Positions 18,577 to 27,490 are shown, numbered from the stretch's first letter. The stretch is DNA of 64,000 nt from Chitinophagaceae bacterium (GCA_014879565.1 JACSRW010000021.1:57616-121615); one strand, 5' to 3'. The notes: generated by a model not told the origin, from the letters alone. A program made the numbers and translations.

Positions 18577-20820
18577 TCAGGAAGGTATATCTTCCATGTC
18601 ATAACGCTCCACGGACTCTATACCGGGGAGCCGCAACAGGCTTTGCACCAAAACATCCAGTTCTTCCTTGTCATGCACATAAAGCCGGATATTTCCCCGG
18701 AAGAGACCTTCATTGGCTTCAATCGTCAGCGCAGCAATATTTATCCGCAATTCCCCGGAGATCAGATTGGTTATTTTATTCACAACCCCCACATCATCCA
18801 TCCCGACAATTTTGATACCTGTCAGGAAAGAAATTTCCTTGTTCTTTGCCCACTTTGTTTTTACGACCCTGTGTCCGTAATTGGCCAGCAGTTTCGCTGC
18901 ATTCGGACAATTGGTCCGGTGAATGGTGAGTCCTTTTCCGGTAGTGACAAAGCCAAACACATCATCTCCCGGAATTGGTTTGCAGCAGTTGGCGAGATTA
19001 TAAACAATTTTATCACTGCTTTCCCCGAATATCACCAGCTCTGCATCTTTTTTGCCGGTAACATGATGCGGCAGTATTTCATGTTTTTCGTGATGAATTT
19101 TTACCGGACGGGGTGCTTCAATACGATCGCCGGTAACCTTAAAGTCCTTGAGATCCCTGAGATCAATATTCTTGATCGCTACCTGGTAAAACAAGTCCAG
19201 GTTGGAGCCCAGTTTATACCATTGAACCAGCTCATCCAGGTTATGCTGATTTACGGTCGCACCCATTCCCTCCAGTTTCCGCTGCACGGCATATTTGCCT
19301 TCATCGGCCACTTTTCTTTTTTCCTCTTTCAGGGCATCCCGGATACGTCCTTTCGCTTTGGAAGTGACGACAAATCCGAGCCAGTCTTCCGATGCTTTCT
19401 GTTTATTACTGGTGATAATTTCGACCTGATCCCCGCTATGCAGTTTATGGCTGATCGGAACCAGCTTATGGTTCACTTTGGCGCCAATGGTTTTTACCCC
19501 GATGGCACTGTGAATAGCAAAGGCAAAATCCAGTGCGGTGGAACCAACCGGCAGCATCTTCACATCCCCTTTCGGGGTATAACAATAGATTTCCTCCGCC
19601 AGGAAACTGGTTTTAAAATCCTGCAGGAAGTCGATCGTATCCGCATCCTGGTTACCGATTACTTCCCGGATCTGCTGAAACCACTTGTCAAACCGGCTTT
19701 CATCCGTTGCTCCTTCTTTGTATTTCCAGTGGGCTGCCAGTCCCTTTTCCGCAATTTCATTCATCCGTTTGGTCCGTATCTGCACTTCCACCCATTTACC
19801 CTGCGACCCCATGACCGTGGTATGCAGGGCTTCATAGCCGTTCGCTTTCGGATTGCTGAGCCAGTCGCGTAACCGTTCAGGGGAAGGCTGGTATTCATCC
19901 GTAATCATAGAATAAACCTTCCAGCAATCTTCTTTTTCTTTTTCCGGCGAACTGTCCAGAATAACCCGGATGGCAAATAAATCATATACCTCTTCAAACT
20001 CCACTCCTTTCTTTTTCATTTTATTCCAGATGGAGTGGATACTTTTCGGCCGGCCATATACTTCCGCCTTTAGCTGGGCTTTTTCAATTTTATCCCTGAT
20101 GGGCTTGATAAACTCGTTAATATACTTTGTCCGTTCTTTTTTGGTTTCCGCCAGTTTACGAGCAATTTCCCGGTAGGTTTCCGGTTCCATGTATTTCATG
20201 GAAAGATCCTCCATCTCCGTCTTGATACTGTACAAACCCATCCGGTGGGCCAGCGGGGCGTATATGTAAACGGTTTCAGAAGAAATCTTGAGTTGCTTTT
20301 CCCTTTTCATACTGTCCAGCGTCCGCATATTATGCAGCCGGTCGGCCAGTTTGATCAGTATCACCCGCGGGTCATCTGTCAGCGTCAGCAGAATTTTTTT
20401 GAAATTCTCCGCCTGCTGGGAGGCATTGACATCAATAACGTTGGAGATTTTTGTCAGCCCGTCCACAATCCGGGTTATTTCTTCCCCGAATTCCCGCTTT
20501 ACATCATCCAGGGTAATATCGGTATCCTCGACTGTATCATGCAGGAGGGAACAGATGGTGGACCGGACCCCCAGGCCAATTTCAGCCGCGCAGATTTTCG
20601 CAACGGCTATGGGATGAAGAATATAGGGTTCCCCGCTTTTACGCCGCATGGTTTTGTGCGCTTCAGCAGCCATCTCAAAGGCGGTCCGGATAAGTTTCCG
20701 GTCACCCGGTTTCAGGCGGGTTCTGATATCTTTCAAAAGGGAACGGTACTCCCTGAGGATCAATTTCTTCTCTTCCTCTTCATTCAGGTTGTACTTGGGT
20801 AACTGCGCGACGGTTTCCAT
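18577..20820 (-). CDS. rsh: Bifunctional (p)ppGpp synthetase/hydrolase, RelA/SpoT family
   Basis: Makes and degrades the alarmone (p)ppGpp. The 747-residue protein has the long RSH layout. An HD hydrolase domain carries intact HDTVEDTD (about residues 95-102). A synthetase domain follows with FEEVYDLFAIRVI and GYEALHTTV. A TGS domain (YCYTPKGDVKMLP ... LHSGDQVEIITS), a helical and zinc-finger region, and a C-terminal ACT domain (VGMDDVGVVNKITNLISGE) complete it. Because the hydrolase motif is intact, it should be bifunctional and may be the only long RSH. It sits between T9SS-related genes with no obvious link to them. Confidence 0.95.
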   Translation of the reverse strand: METVAQLPKYNLNEEEEKKLILREYRSLLKDIRTRLKPGDRKLIRTAFEMAAEAHKTMRRKSGEPYILHPIAVAKICAAEIGLGVRSTICSLLHDTVEDTDITLDDVKREFGEEITRIVDGLTKISNVIDVNASQQAENFKKILLTLTDDPRVILIKLADRLHNMRTLDSMKREKQLKISSETVYIYAPLAHRMGLYSIKTEMEDLSMKYMEPETYREIARKLAETKKERTKYINEFIKPIRDKIEKAQLKAEVYGRPKSIHSIWNKMKKKGVEFEEVYDLFAIRVILDSSPEKEKEDCWKVYSMITDEYQPSPERLRDWLSNPKANGYEALHTTVMGSQGKWVEVQIRTKRMNEIAEKGLAAHWKYKEGATDESRFDKWFQQIREVIGNQDADTIDFLQDFKTSFLAEEIYCYTPKGDVKMLPVGSTALDFAFAIHSAIGVKTIGAKVNHKLVPISHKLHSGDQVEIITSNKQKASEDWLGFVVTSKAKGRIRDALKEEKRKVADEGKYAVQRKLEGMGATVNQHNLDELVQWYKLGSNLDLFYQVAIKNIDLRDLKDFKVTGDRIEAPRPVKIHHEKHEILPHHVTGKKDAELVIFGESSDKIVYNLANCCKPIPGDDVFGFVTTGKGLTIHRTNCPNAAKLLANYGHRVVKTKWAKNKEISFLTGIKIVGMDDVGVVNKITNLISGELRINIAALTIEANEGLFRGNIRLYVHDKEELDVLVQSLLRLPGIESVERYDMEDIPS

Positions 20821-20869
20821 GGTCTACGAATGTACTGAAAAAGGCCGATTTACTCAACTGGTGAATGAG

Positions 20870-20911
20870 CAAACCCCCGATGGTTAACAAATGCTGACCA
20901 CCGGGGGTTTG
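20870..20911. terminator. Strong hairpin between porP/sprF-like gene and rsh
   Basis: CAAACCCCCG plus TGGT (20870-20884) pairs with ACCA plus CGGGGGTTTG (20897-20911) around a 12-base loop, with one A/C mismatch. A T-run follows only on the plus strand, although the flanking genes are on the minus strand. It may act as a partial terminator or mRNA 3' stabiliser for the gene ending at 20934. Confidence 0.6.
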
Positions 20912-20933
20912 TTTTTAGGAAGTGCCCGATTTT

Positions 20934-21833
20934 TTATTTCAGAAAATCATAGCGAAGCATCAGTTCATGCGCATTAGCTCCCTTATCGTATACACTCAGC
21001 GGATTGCTGTATATATCAAAGCTGTAACCTACTAAAAATTTCTTCTGAATTTTCACACCGGCTGAGAGCATCCAGCTTTGCCGGGCGCGCAGGGAGAGCC
21101 CCCACCAGAACAATTCATTATGCTCAACTCTGGCGCCACCCTGAAATTCCATTGGTGAATTGGGCAGGTAAATGAAAAGAAAATGCGGGATAATCCGGGT
21201 AGCCGCATCAGCCTGCCAGGTATAATTGCCGTGCAGATAGTAATGACGGTAAAGCCTGGCCTCCTCTGTCCGGCTCAGGGTTCCGCTGTATACATCCAGT
21301 TTTGACTGTACCAGCTGACTGACAGCCGCACCCAACTGCCATTTCCGGGAACTGTATCCGATACCCAGCCCTGCATCTCCCCTGAACCTGTTTTCGGATG
21401 TACCCATAACCGGATCATTACCCAGAGATGCCTGGATTTTGCTTTTATCTATGCCAAATTGCTGAAATCTGGCTTCCAGCCCCAGGGAAAACCGGCCGCC
21501 GTTTTCCAGTGGTATATGATAGGCATAGGAAGTCTGGATACCTGTTCTCCGGGTCGGGCCGGTTACGTCATTGTAGAGGTATCCGCCCAGGCCGATTTTA
21601 GCGCCGGGCAGATAAGCTGAACCAAAAAGCAGGGTAGTGCGGGGCGATCCCTCAATTCCATCCCACATACTTCTGTATGAGGCTCCGATTACTGCGTGAC
21701 CTGAACTTCCGGCCATCGCCGGATTATGCAGGCTTCCGTGCAGATCATACAGGGAAGCCGTCATCAGCTGCTGTGCAGTCAGCGGCAGGCTGGCTGACAG
21801 AAGAACAATTAAAAAAACTATAGAACGATTCAT
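20934..21833 (-). CDS. PorP/SprF family type IX secretion system outer-membrane protein
   Basis: A 299-residue outer-membrane beta-barrel of the PorP/SprF family, whose members work with individual T9SS cargo proteins at the surface. A signal peptide covers residues 1-20 (ending LTAQ). The family's N-terminal pattern follows (LHNPAMAGSSGHAVIGASYRS) and the chain ends in an aromatic-terminated strand (ELMLRYDFLK). It follows the 668-aa cargo gene after 18 bases on the same strand, the usual cargo-then-PorP order. This pairing suggests it serves the 668-aa protein. Confidence 0.9.
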   Translation of the reverse strand: MNRSIVFLIVLLSASLPLTAQQLMTASLYDLHGSLHNPAMAGSSGHAVIGASYRSMWDGIEGSPRTTLLFGSAYLPGAKIGLGGYLYNDVTGPTRRTGIQTSYAYHIPLENGGRFSLGLEARFQQFGIDKSKIQASLGNDPVMGTSENRFRGDAGLGIGYSSRKWQLGAAVSQLVQSKLDVYSGTLSRTEEARLYRHYYLHGNYTWQADAATRIIPHFLFIYLPNSPMEFQGGARVEHNELFWWGLSLRARQSWMLSAGVKIQKKFLVGYSFDIYSNPLSVYDKGANAHELMLRYDFLK

Positions 21834-21851
21834 ACTGATTCAATTTGCGGG

Positions 21852-23858
21852 TTAACGAAGAATTGTCACATTACCTTTCAGGTATTCTGTTCTGCCGTTG
21901 AGCAGTGTATAAGCAATCACATAGTAATACGTACCATCCGGAAGGGGTTTCCCTTCATAAGTACCTTCCCAGGTGTTTTTATAATCATTTGACTCAAACA
22001 CTTTGGCGCCATAGCGGTTGAAGACCTGGGCAGTGGCTTTGGAAAGACAATTTCCGTTTGTGATCAGCCAGCGGTCGTTGACCCCATCCCCGTTTGGTGT
22101 AAAGGCATTCATGGGTTTGATACAATAGGGTACAACGGTGATTGTCATATTATCTGTGGCAATGCATCCCTGGGGAGTTGTTACCTGCAGGGAATAGGTA
22201 GTGGTGGCCTGCGGAGTAGCTTTGGGATTAAGCACTGTAGCTGCACTTAACCCGCTCGCAGGCGTCCAGCTATAGGTGCCGGCAGACCCGGTGGCCTGCA
22301 TGGCATGCGCATCACCGGCTATGATGATGGCATCGGGACCTGCATCCGCTACAGCACCCGGCACAACGGTAACAGTAAGTGTTGCCTGTTTGGTACAAGC
22401 CCCCAGGGTACCGGTTACGGTATAGGTAGTGGTGGCCTGCGGACTCAGTACCGGGTTGGCGATGGCCGGATTACTGACCCCTGTTGCCGGCAGCCAGGAC
22501 CAGCTTGTGGCATTGCCCGTTACTGAAGGGGTAAAGGAGGCTCCGAAACAAATTGTGCCGCCGCTTCCAGAATTGAACGTGAGATTATCAGTGCGGATAA
22601 CGGTAACAGCCTGAACGGGAGAGGCACAGTCAGACCCGGTTTTGCGTACCCGGAGCTGGTAAGTGCCCGGAGCCAGATTCGAAAAACTGCCGGATGAATG
22701 ATAAGTAACCCCGTTATCAATACTGAATTCGTTTGTGGCGGCTCCGCCCCCGGTGGCCGTCATGCTGATGGAACCGCCGGTAGTACAGGTGGCATCTGTT
22801 TTGGTATAGGAGAGTGCCGGGGCCTGGTCTTTTTTCACAAATACCGTATCGGTAAACACTACATCAGCTGACGGGTTGTTACACTGACCGTAAATGACCT
22901 CAATCACATAGTCCGTGCTGTCAGCAGCAGGGCAAAGATTGGGAAAGTTCAGGTTCAGTACCCCGGCAGCAGTGGTACTGGTATCGGCGTTGGCAACCGG
23001 GGTGCCGTTTACCAGCAGACGGGCCGATTTAAGCCGGGAACTGCCTCCGCCGGGTATAAAGCGCCAGCAGGAATCTATCCCGTTGGTACCCCATTGCGTG
23101 GCATTTTTTCCCGGAGCGGCAATAGCATCTGTACGGCCCTGGTTCTGCATTCCGAGTATGGTCATCCCGTTATTCCAGCCGGTGCAAAAAGGTTTGTCTT
23201 TTATATAGACTTCCACAATGCCTGTACTCTCATAAAGCACCATCATATGGGTGGCCAGGCTGCCGGCGCAACTGCTGCTGAAATAGGGCACTTCAAAATA
23301 ACTCGCGATAAACCGTCTTTTAGGGGCTACCCCTTCCACCCGGTATTCAATACGTTTATTAGCAGAGGGCTCATCAATATCAATATCATGGTAGGGGCCA
23401 AAAATCATGGCAGGCGCGTAACTGCTGTTCGGAATGGCGCCTGTAGTGGAACTGATGGAATAACCACTGCCCGTGCCTGCCCGGCTGCTGTCGAATGTAA
23501 TCGCGGAGTTGGTACCAATGACTAGCGTCGGGTAAGTAATTCCGTAATAGCAAAACGGAAAACTGATGGGAACCTTGGATGTCCACCGGTCGTCATAATA
23601 AGACCCGCTGATCAGGCTGCGGATATCCACTCCGCCGGCTGTGACATAGTCAAATGGAACATAGGGAGGATTGGTGATTACATAACTGTCGGATTGCTTC
23701 AGGTGAGGCACCTGCGCGCTGATACTTGTACAAGATGTACCGCAGGGCAACTGAATCTGCCGGTTGGCAATGGTAAATGTTGTGGCGGGGTTTTGTCCAT
23801 GTACAAAATGAACAAGGCTGTACCCCAGAAGGAGTAGATACAATTTTCTCATCTGCAA
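21852..23858 (-). CDS. T9SS cargo protein with gliding-motility C-terminal domain
   Basis: A 668-residue surface protein. A signal peptide (residues 1-21, ending HFVHG) is followed by about 300 residues closely matching the layout of the 1003-aa protein at 15412: VPHLKQSDSYVITNPPYVP, FPFCYYG, GTNSAITFD, YESTGIVEVYI and IPGGGSSRL. Next come one repeat of about 80 residues, two Ig/PKD-like modules with WSWLPATGVSNP and YSWTPASGLS, and the sorting domain (MNAFTPNGDGVNDRW ... FNRYGAKVFES ... WEGTYEGKPLPDGTYYYVI). It forms a probable two-gene unit with the PorP/SprF gene. Two initial methionines are close together (M1 and M3); either could start. Confidence 0.9.
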   Translation of the reverse strand: MQMRKLYLLLLGYSLVHFVHGQNPATTFTIANRQIQLPCGTSCTSISAQVPHLKQSDSYVITNPPYVPFDYVTAGGVDIRSLISGSYYDDRWTSKVPISFPFCYYGITYPTLVIGTNSAITFDSSRAGTGSGYSISSTTGAIPNSSYAPAMIFGPYHDIDIDEPSANKRIEYRVEGVAPKRRFIASYFEVPYFSSSCAGSLATHMMVLYESTGIVEVYIKDKPFCTGWNNGMTILGMQNQGRTDAIAAPGKNATQWGTNGIDSCWRFIPGGGSSRLKSARLLVNGTPVANADTSTTAAGVLNLNFPNLCPAADSTDYVIEVIYGQCNNPSADVVFTDTVFVKKDQAPALSYTKTDATCTTGGSISMTATGGGAATNEFSIDNGVTYHSSGSFSNLAPGTYQLRVRKTGSDCASPVQAVTVIRTDNLTFNSGSGGTICFGASFTPSVTGNATSWSWLPATGVSNPAIANPVLSPQATTTYTVTGTLGACTKQATLTVTVVPGAVADAGPDAIIIAGDAHAMQATGSAGTYSWTPASGLSAATVLNPKATPQATTTYSLQVTTPQGCIATDNMTITVVPYCIKPMNAFTPNGDGVNDRWLITNGNCLSKATAQVFNRYGAKVFESNDYKNTWEGTYEGKPLPDGTYYYVIAYTLLNGRTEYLKGNVTILR

Positions 23859-24071
23859 TTAGTTTGGTGTGTAAAAACAATGTGCGTCCGTCGCACAGGT
23901 TGTTCCAGGACTCAGATATTAAAAGGATCCCTGGTTCCGATAAAAACGGGACAGCTATCCGGAAAGGTGCCCAAGCTACAATTAATTTCCGGCTGTCTGA
24001 AATCGGAAATCCCTGTTTTTTTGACTTGATCCGGATTAATTATCCCTGAGCCCGCATATCCCAAAATGCCC

Positions 24072-24079
24072 TACCTTTG
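24072..24079 (+). promoter_or_regulatory. -7 promoter element upstream of tRNA-Leu/tig
   Basis: TACCTTTG is a perfect TAnnTTTG match 120 bases upstream of the tRNA. Placement just before the octamer repeat array would put that array in the transcribed leader. No clear TTG element is present, so it is moderate evidence only. The gap 23859-24198 otherwise holds the start region of the 668-aa gene and the repeat array. Confidence 0.5.
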
Positions 24080-24094
24080 CTGCCCGTTTGAAAG

Positions 24095-24165
24095 GAGGTT
24101 GAGAGGTTGAGAGGTTGAGAGGTTGAGAGGTTGAGAGGTTGAGAGGTTGAGAGGTTGAGAGGTTG
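24095..24165. repeat. Tandem octamer array GAGGTTGA (about 8.9 copies)
   Basis: Eight perfect tandem copies of GAGGTTGA (24095-24158) are followed by a partial ninth. A looser run of TTGGTTCTTTGGCTCTTTGG words continues to about 24196, against the tRNA. The units are contiguous without spacers. Such an array is prone to slippage, so its copy number may vary between isolates or be an assembly estimate. Confidence 0.95.
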
Positions 24166-24198
24166 GTTCTTGGTTCTTTGGCTCTTTGGTTCTTTTTT

Positions 24199-24280
24199 CC
24201 GGATGTGGTGAAATTGGTAGACACGTCAGACTTAGGATCTGATGCCGCAAGGTGTGGGGGTTCGAGTCCCTCCATCCGGA
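24199..24280 (+). tRNA. tRNA-Leu (anticodon UAG)
   Basis: An 82-base class II tRNA. Acceptor arms CCGGATG (24199-24205) and CATCCGG (24273-24279) pair fully, with discriminator A at 24280. The D-arm contains GGTAGACAC. The anticodon stem TCAGA/TCTGA encloses the loop CTTAGGA with anticodon TAG. A long variable arm (TGCCGCAAGGTGT) and the T-loop TTCGAGT complete the leucine-type structure. The 3' CCA is not encoded. It reads CUA and other CUN codons. Confidence 0.95.
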
Positions 24281-24372
24281 CTTCAAACTGAAAAGTAAAC
24301 CGGTTGGCTCGTTGACAGGCTGACGGGTTCTTTTCAGCCAGTAAATACAAACTATGTCAACATCGCACAACA

Positions 24373-25749
24373 ATGGCAACAATAAGTAAAGAAAACATCG
24401 GTCTGCTGCATGAGAAGCTTACCGTTAAGCTGGAAAAAACAGATTACCTGCCCGCTTTTGAAAAGTCACTGAAAGAATACAGTAAAAAAGCCAATATCCC
24501 CGGCTTCCGGAAAGGGATGGTTCCTGCCGGACTGATTAAAAAAATGTACGGCCCTTCCCTGTTTACCGATGAAGTGCTGAAGTCGGTGGACCGTGAACTG
24601 ATCGGTTACCTGCAACAGGAGAATCTGGAGATTTTTGCCCAGCCTCTCCCGCTGGAATCCGATTTACAGCAGCTGGATGTAAATAATCCGGCCGACTACG
24701 TATTTCACTTTGAAATCGGCAACAAGCCGGCTTTTGCGCTGGCAGATCTTGGCAAAGCCGCGACTACCCGTTATGTAGTAACGGTTACCGATGAAATGGT
24801 GGAAAGCGAAGTTACCCGTTTACAAAACCGGTATGGTAATATGAAGGATATGGAAACCGTGGATTCTGATGACCATGTGCTGAACCTGCATTTTACTGAA
24901 ACAGATGCTGCCGGCAATCCGGTGGAAGGAGGTATCAGCAAAGACAATTCCATTCTTGTACGCTATTTTGCCGAAGGGTTCAGGAAAAACTGGACCGGCA
25001 AAAAAACTGGGGATGCGGAAGTAACCACCCTTCTGAACGCTTTTGAAGAAAAGGAAAGAGAATGGATCTCCGGTGACCTGGGGCTGGATAAAAATGACCC
25101 CTCCGCTGCGGAAAAGTATTTTAAAATTGAAATAACCAAAATCGGTCTGCTGGAAAAAAGGGAACTGAATGAAGAGTTTTTCAACCAGCTTTATCCCGGG
25201 CAGGAAGTGAGTACGGAAGAAGCTTTCCGGCAAAAGATACGGGAGGAAATACAGGCCTACTGGAACAGCCAGGCCCTGAACCAGATCCACGACCAGGTAT
25301 TTCATATCCTGGTTGACCAGACTGAAATCAGCTTCCCCGAAGCTTTTCTCAAAAAATGGATCAAAACGCAGGGTGAGCAGCCGAAAACAGACGAAGAAGT
25401 GGAAGCCGAATTCCCCAAATTCCTGAACCAGCTGAAATGGACCCTGATATCTGATAAAATTGTACAGGACAATGCCATACAGGTGAGCCCGGAAGAAGTT
25501 AAAGCATTTGCCAAACAGCAACTTTTCAGTTATATGGGCGGATCTGGTCTAAGCGACGACCAGCCCTGGGTGAATGACTATGTGGAAAAGATGATGAAAG
25601 ACCGGAAATATGTGGAAGATGCTTATAACCGTCTCCAGACCCAGAAAATTTTTGAATGGGGTGCCGGCCAGGTAAATCCGAAAGATCAGCCTATCAGCGC
25701 GGATGAATTTACAAAGATGGTGGAAGAACACCAGCACCATCACCATTGA
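24373..25749 (+). CDS. tig: Trigger factor
   Basis: A ribosome-associated chaperone and peptidyl-prolyl isomerase. The 458-residue protein carries the ribosome-docking signature GFRKGMVP (residues 43-50) in the N-terminal domain, a diverged central FKBP-like domain and a long helical C-terminal domain. Bacteroidota trigger factors are commonly diverged in this way. The last residues are EEHQHHHH, a natural His-rich tail. It lies 92 bases after tRNA-Leu and upstream of the clpP-clpP-clpX cluster, the usual chaperone-protease neighbourhood. Confidence 0.93.
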   Translation: MATISKENIGLLHEKLTVKLEKTDYLPAFEKSLKEYSKKANIPGFRKGMVPAGLIKKMYGPSLFTDEVLKSVDRELIGYLQQENLEIFAQPLPLESDLQQLDVNNPADYVFHFEIGNKPAFALADLGKAATTRYVVTVTDEMVESEVTRLQNRYGNMKDMETVDSDDHVLNLHFTETDAAGNPVEGGISKDNSILVRYFAEGFRKNWTGKKTGDAEVTTLLNAFEEKEREWISGDLGLDKNDPSAAEKYFKIEITKIGLLEKRELNEEFFNQLYPGQEVSTEEAFRQKIREEIQAYWNSQALNQIHDQVFHILVDQTEISFPEAFLKKWIKTQGEQPKTDEEVEAEFPKFLNQLKWTLISDKIVQDNAIQVSPEEVKAFAKQQLFSYMGGSGLSDDQPWVNDYVEKMMKDRKYVEDAYNRLQTQKIFEWGAGQVNPKDQPISADEFTKMVEEHQHHHH

Positions 25750-25809
25750 GCATTCCGCCCTGCCTGAACAGCCCGGACGGAAGGAAGTAAACGAACCAAA
25801 TAACAGATG

Positions 25810-25838
25810 AAGTCGTCTTAAGGGCGACTTCCTTTTTT
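25810..25838 (+). terminator. Rho-independent terminator of tig
   Basis: AAGTCGTC (25810-25817) pairs with GGCGACTT (25823-25830) around a five-base loop and is followed by a T-rich run. It lies about 60 bases after the tig stop. Confidence 0.85.
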
Positions 25839-25898
25839 ACATGAACTGACACCGGGGGTGGTCAACTGACAGGTATCCCTGCCTTTCCGTCATTGATT

Positions 25899-25928
25899 TT
25901 GCGGTTCGGGCATTTGGACGGATATTTG
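25899..25928 (+). promoter_or_regulatory. Candidate promoter for clpP1-clpP2
   Basis: TTG (25899-25901), a 19-base spacer and GATATTTG (25921-25928) match the Bacteroidota promoter layout, with one mismatch in the -7 box. It implies a leader of about 70 bases before the clpP1 ATG at 26005. Confidence 0.5.
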
Positions 25929-26004
25929 AGGGTGATGAAAAACCGGAGCAGGTCCCAGTAAACCAATCCGGGTTTCACCCGTTAACATTTCAACGAATCA
26001 TACC

Positions 26005-26697
26005 ATGACATTTAATTCTGAGTTTGAAAAATATGCAGTAAAACACCAGGGGCTGTCGAGCAATACGCTGCACAGCTATGCCTCACACCTGGTAACGGCT
26101 ATGACACCGAATATTATCGAGGAACGTTCCCTGAATGTGGCGGTAATGGACGTATACAGCCGCCTGATGATGGACCGGATTATTTTCCTCGGTTACCCGA
26201 TCAATGATGAAATCGCCAATATTGTCACCGCCCAGTTACTATTCCTCGATTCCACCGACCGCTCCCGCGACATCAATATGTATATCAACAGCCCGGGGGG
26301 AAGTGTCTATTCCGGACTCGGAGTATATGACACTATGCAATATGTGAGTCCGGATATCGCCACTATATGTATCGGCGTAGCGGCTTCCATGGCCTGTGTG
26401 CTGCTGGGAGCCGGCACCCATGGCAAAAGAGCGGCATTAAAACATTCCCGGATCATGATGCACCAGCCAAGCGGGGCCATTGGCGGCCAGGCCAGTGATA
26501 TTGAAATTACAGTCAATGAGATCCGAAAACTCAAAAAGGAGCTCTACGAGGTCGTACAGGTGCATACCGGCAAACCGATTGACCAGATTGAACGTGATTT
26601 TGACCGTGATAACTGGATGACAGCGGCTGAAGCGAAAGAGTACGGACTGGTGGACGAAGTGCTGCTGACCAATCCCAGAAAACAGAAAAAAGATTAA
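26005..26697 (+). CDS. clpP: ATP-dependent Clp protease proteolytic subunit (first copy)
   Basis: The serine peptidase of the Clp barrel, working with ClpX or ClpA/C unfoldases. The triad is intact: Ser128 (GVAASMACV), His153 (MMHQPSG) and Asp202 (DRDNW). The spacings of 25 and 49 are identical to those known for E. coli ClpP. The protein is 230 residues, with an N-terminal extension of about 30 residues that may be a propeptide. A second clpP follows after 21 bases, then clpX. This copy is the more canonical of the two. Confidence 0.95.
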   Translation: MTFNSEFEKYAVKHQGLSSNTLHSYASHLVTAMTPNIIEERSLNVAVMDVYSRLMMDRIIFLGYPINDEIANIVTAQLLFLDSTDRSRDINMYINSPGGSVYSGLGVYDTMQYVSPDIATICIGVAASMACVLLGAGTHGKRAALKHSRIMMHQPSGAIGGQASDIEITVNEIRKLKKELYEVVQVHTGKPIDQIERDFDRDNWMTAAEAKEYGLVDEVLLTNPRKQKKD

Positions 26698-26718
26698 CCT
26701 TACCACTAATATTAAACT

Positions 26719-27363
26719 ATGAACCCGAAACATAGCTACTATACCAGCACCCTTCCCGGCCCTTTACGGATGGAAGACGAAGAAGAAAAAGAAGAACAAC
26801 CTAAGAGTGACCTGGGATTATTTGGCAAAAAACTGGAACGTTATTTTTTTGAGAAGCGGGCCGTATACCTCTGGGGTGTTGTGGATGACAAAAGTGCAAA
26901 AGACGTAGTCAGCAAATTATTACTGCTGGATGCTGACAAACCCGGCGAGGAGATCAGATTTTATATTAACAGTCCCGGAGGGGTGGTCACCAGCGGTATG
27001 GTTATCTACGACACCATGCAAATGATCAAGAGCCCGGTAAGTACCATTTGTATGGGACTGGCCGCCTCTATGGGCAGTATCCTGCTCAGCGGGGGGGAAA
27101 AAGGGAAGCGTTTTATTTTCCCCCACGGGGAGGTAATGATTCACCAGCCTTCCCTTGGAGGTTATATCCAGGGAGTAAGTGCCGACCTTGAAATCCAGGC
27201 GGAGCAAACCCGCCGGGTGAAAGAAATCGGTGCCGGCATTCTGGCGAAGAATTGCGGAAAAACGGTAGAACAAATCATGAAAGACTTTGACAGGGATTAT
27301 TGGATGGATGCCCGTCAGGCCATAGAGTATGGGATTGCTGACCACTTAGTCACATCTTTATAA
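26719..27363 (+). CDS. ATP-dependent Clp protease proteolytic subunit (second copy)
   Basis: A 214-residue ClpP paralogue, clearly different in sequence from its neighbour. Catalytic residues are present: Ser117 (GLAASMGS), His142 (MIHQPSL) and Asp193 (DRDYW), with two extra residues between His and Asp compared with the first copy. The N-terminus is unusual, with a Glu-rich stretch (residues 19-28, EDEEEKEEQP) before FEKRAVYLWG. It could form a mixed ClpP1P2 barrel with the first copy, as known in mycobacteria and Listeria; that is inference. A terminator at 27402 closes the pair. Confidence 0.92.
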   Translation: MNPKHSYYTSTLPGPLRMEDEEEKEEQPKSDLGLFGKKLERYFFEKRAVYLWGVVDDKSAKDVVSKLLLLDADKPGEEIRFYINSPGGVVTSGMVIYDTMQMIKSPVSTICMGLAASMGSILLSGGEKGKRFIFPHGEVMIHQPSLGGYIQGVSADLEIQAEQTRRVKEIGAGILAKNCGKTVEQIMKDFDRDYWMDARQAIEYGIADHLVTSL

Positions 27364-27401
27364 TAAATTGATTATCAGGTAATATACTCTGCAGAGGAAA
27401 T

Positions 27402-27429
27402 AAAACCGCCCTTTTCAGGGCGGTTTTTT
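27402..27429 (+). terminator. Rho-independent terminator after the clpP pair
   Basis: AAAACCGCCCT (27402-27412) pairs with AGGGCGGTTTT (27417-27427) around TTTC, followed by T residues. It separates the clpP pair from clpX. Confidence 0.9.
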
Positions 27430-27436
27430 AACTTTG
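27429..27436 (+). promoter_or_regulatory. -7 promoter element of clpX
   Basis: TAACTTTG is a perfect TAnnTTTG match that begins on the last T of the preceding terminator. It lies 54 bases before the clpX ATG. No TTG is seen at the -33 distance, which falls inside the terminator stem. Confidence 0.5.
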
Positions 27437-27490
27437 TATGTTACAAATTGGCCTAAAAACCGTTTAGGATTAAGTTAAGGTTAAGAAACT

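Noticed and set aside
18562..19872. Long plus-strand frame of 436 codons
   Set aside because: It is antisense to the conserved rsh gene and has no protein-like motif.
24095..24165. Possible CRISPR array
   Set aside because: The 8-bp units are contiguous with no spacers, and no cas genes are nearby. It is a simple tandem repeat.
24036..24382. Open frames on the minus strand across the octamer array with LNLSTSQP repeats
   Set aside because: The peptide repeat is only the translation of the 8-bp repeat (three units per 24 bases), and the frames cover the tRNA gene.
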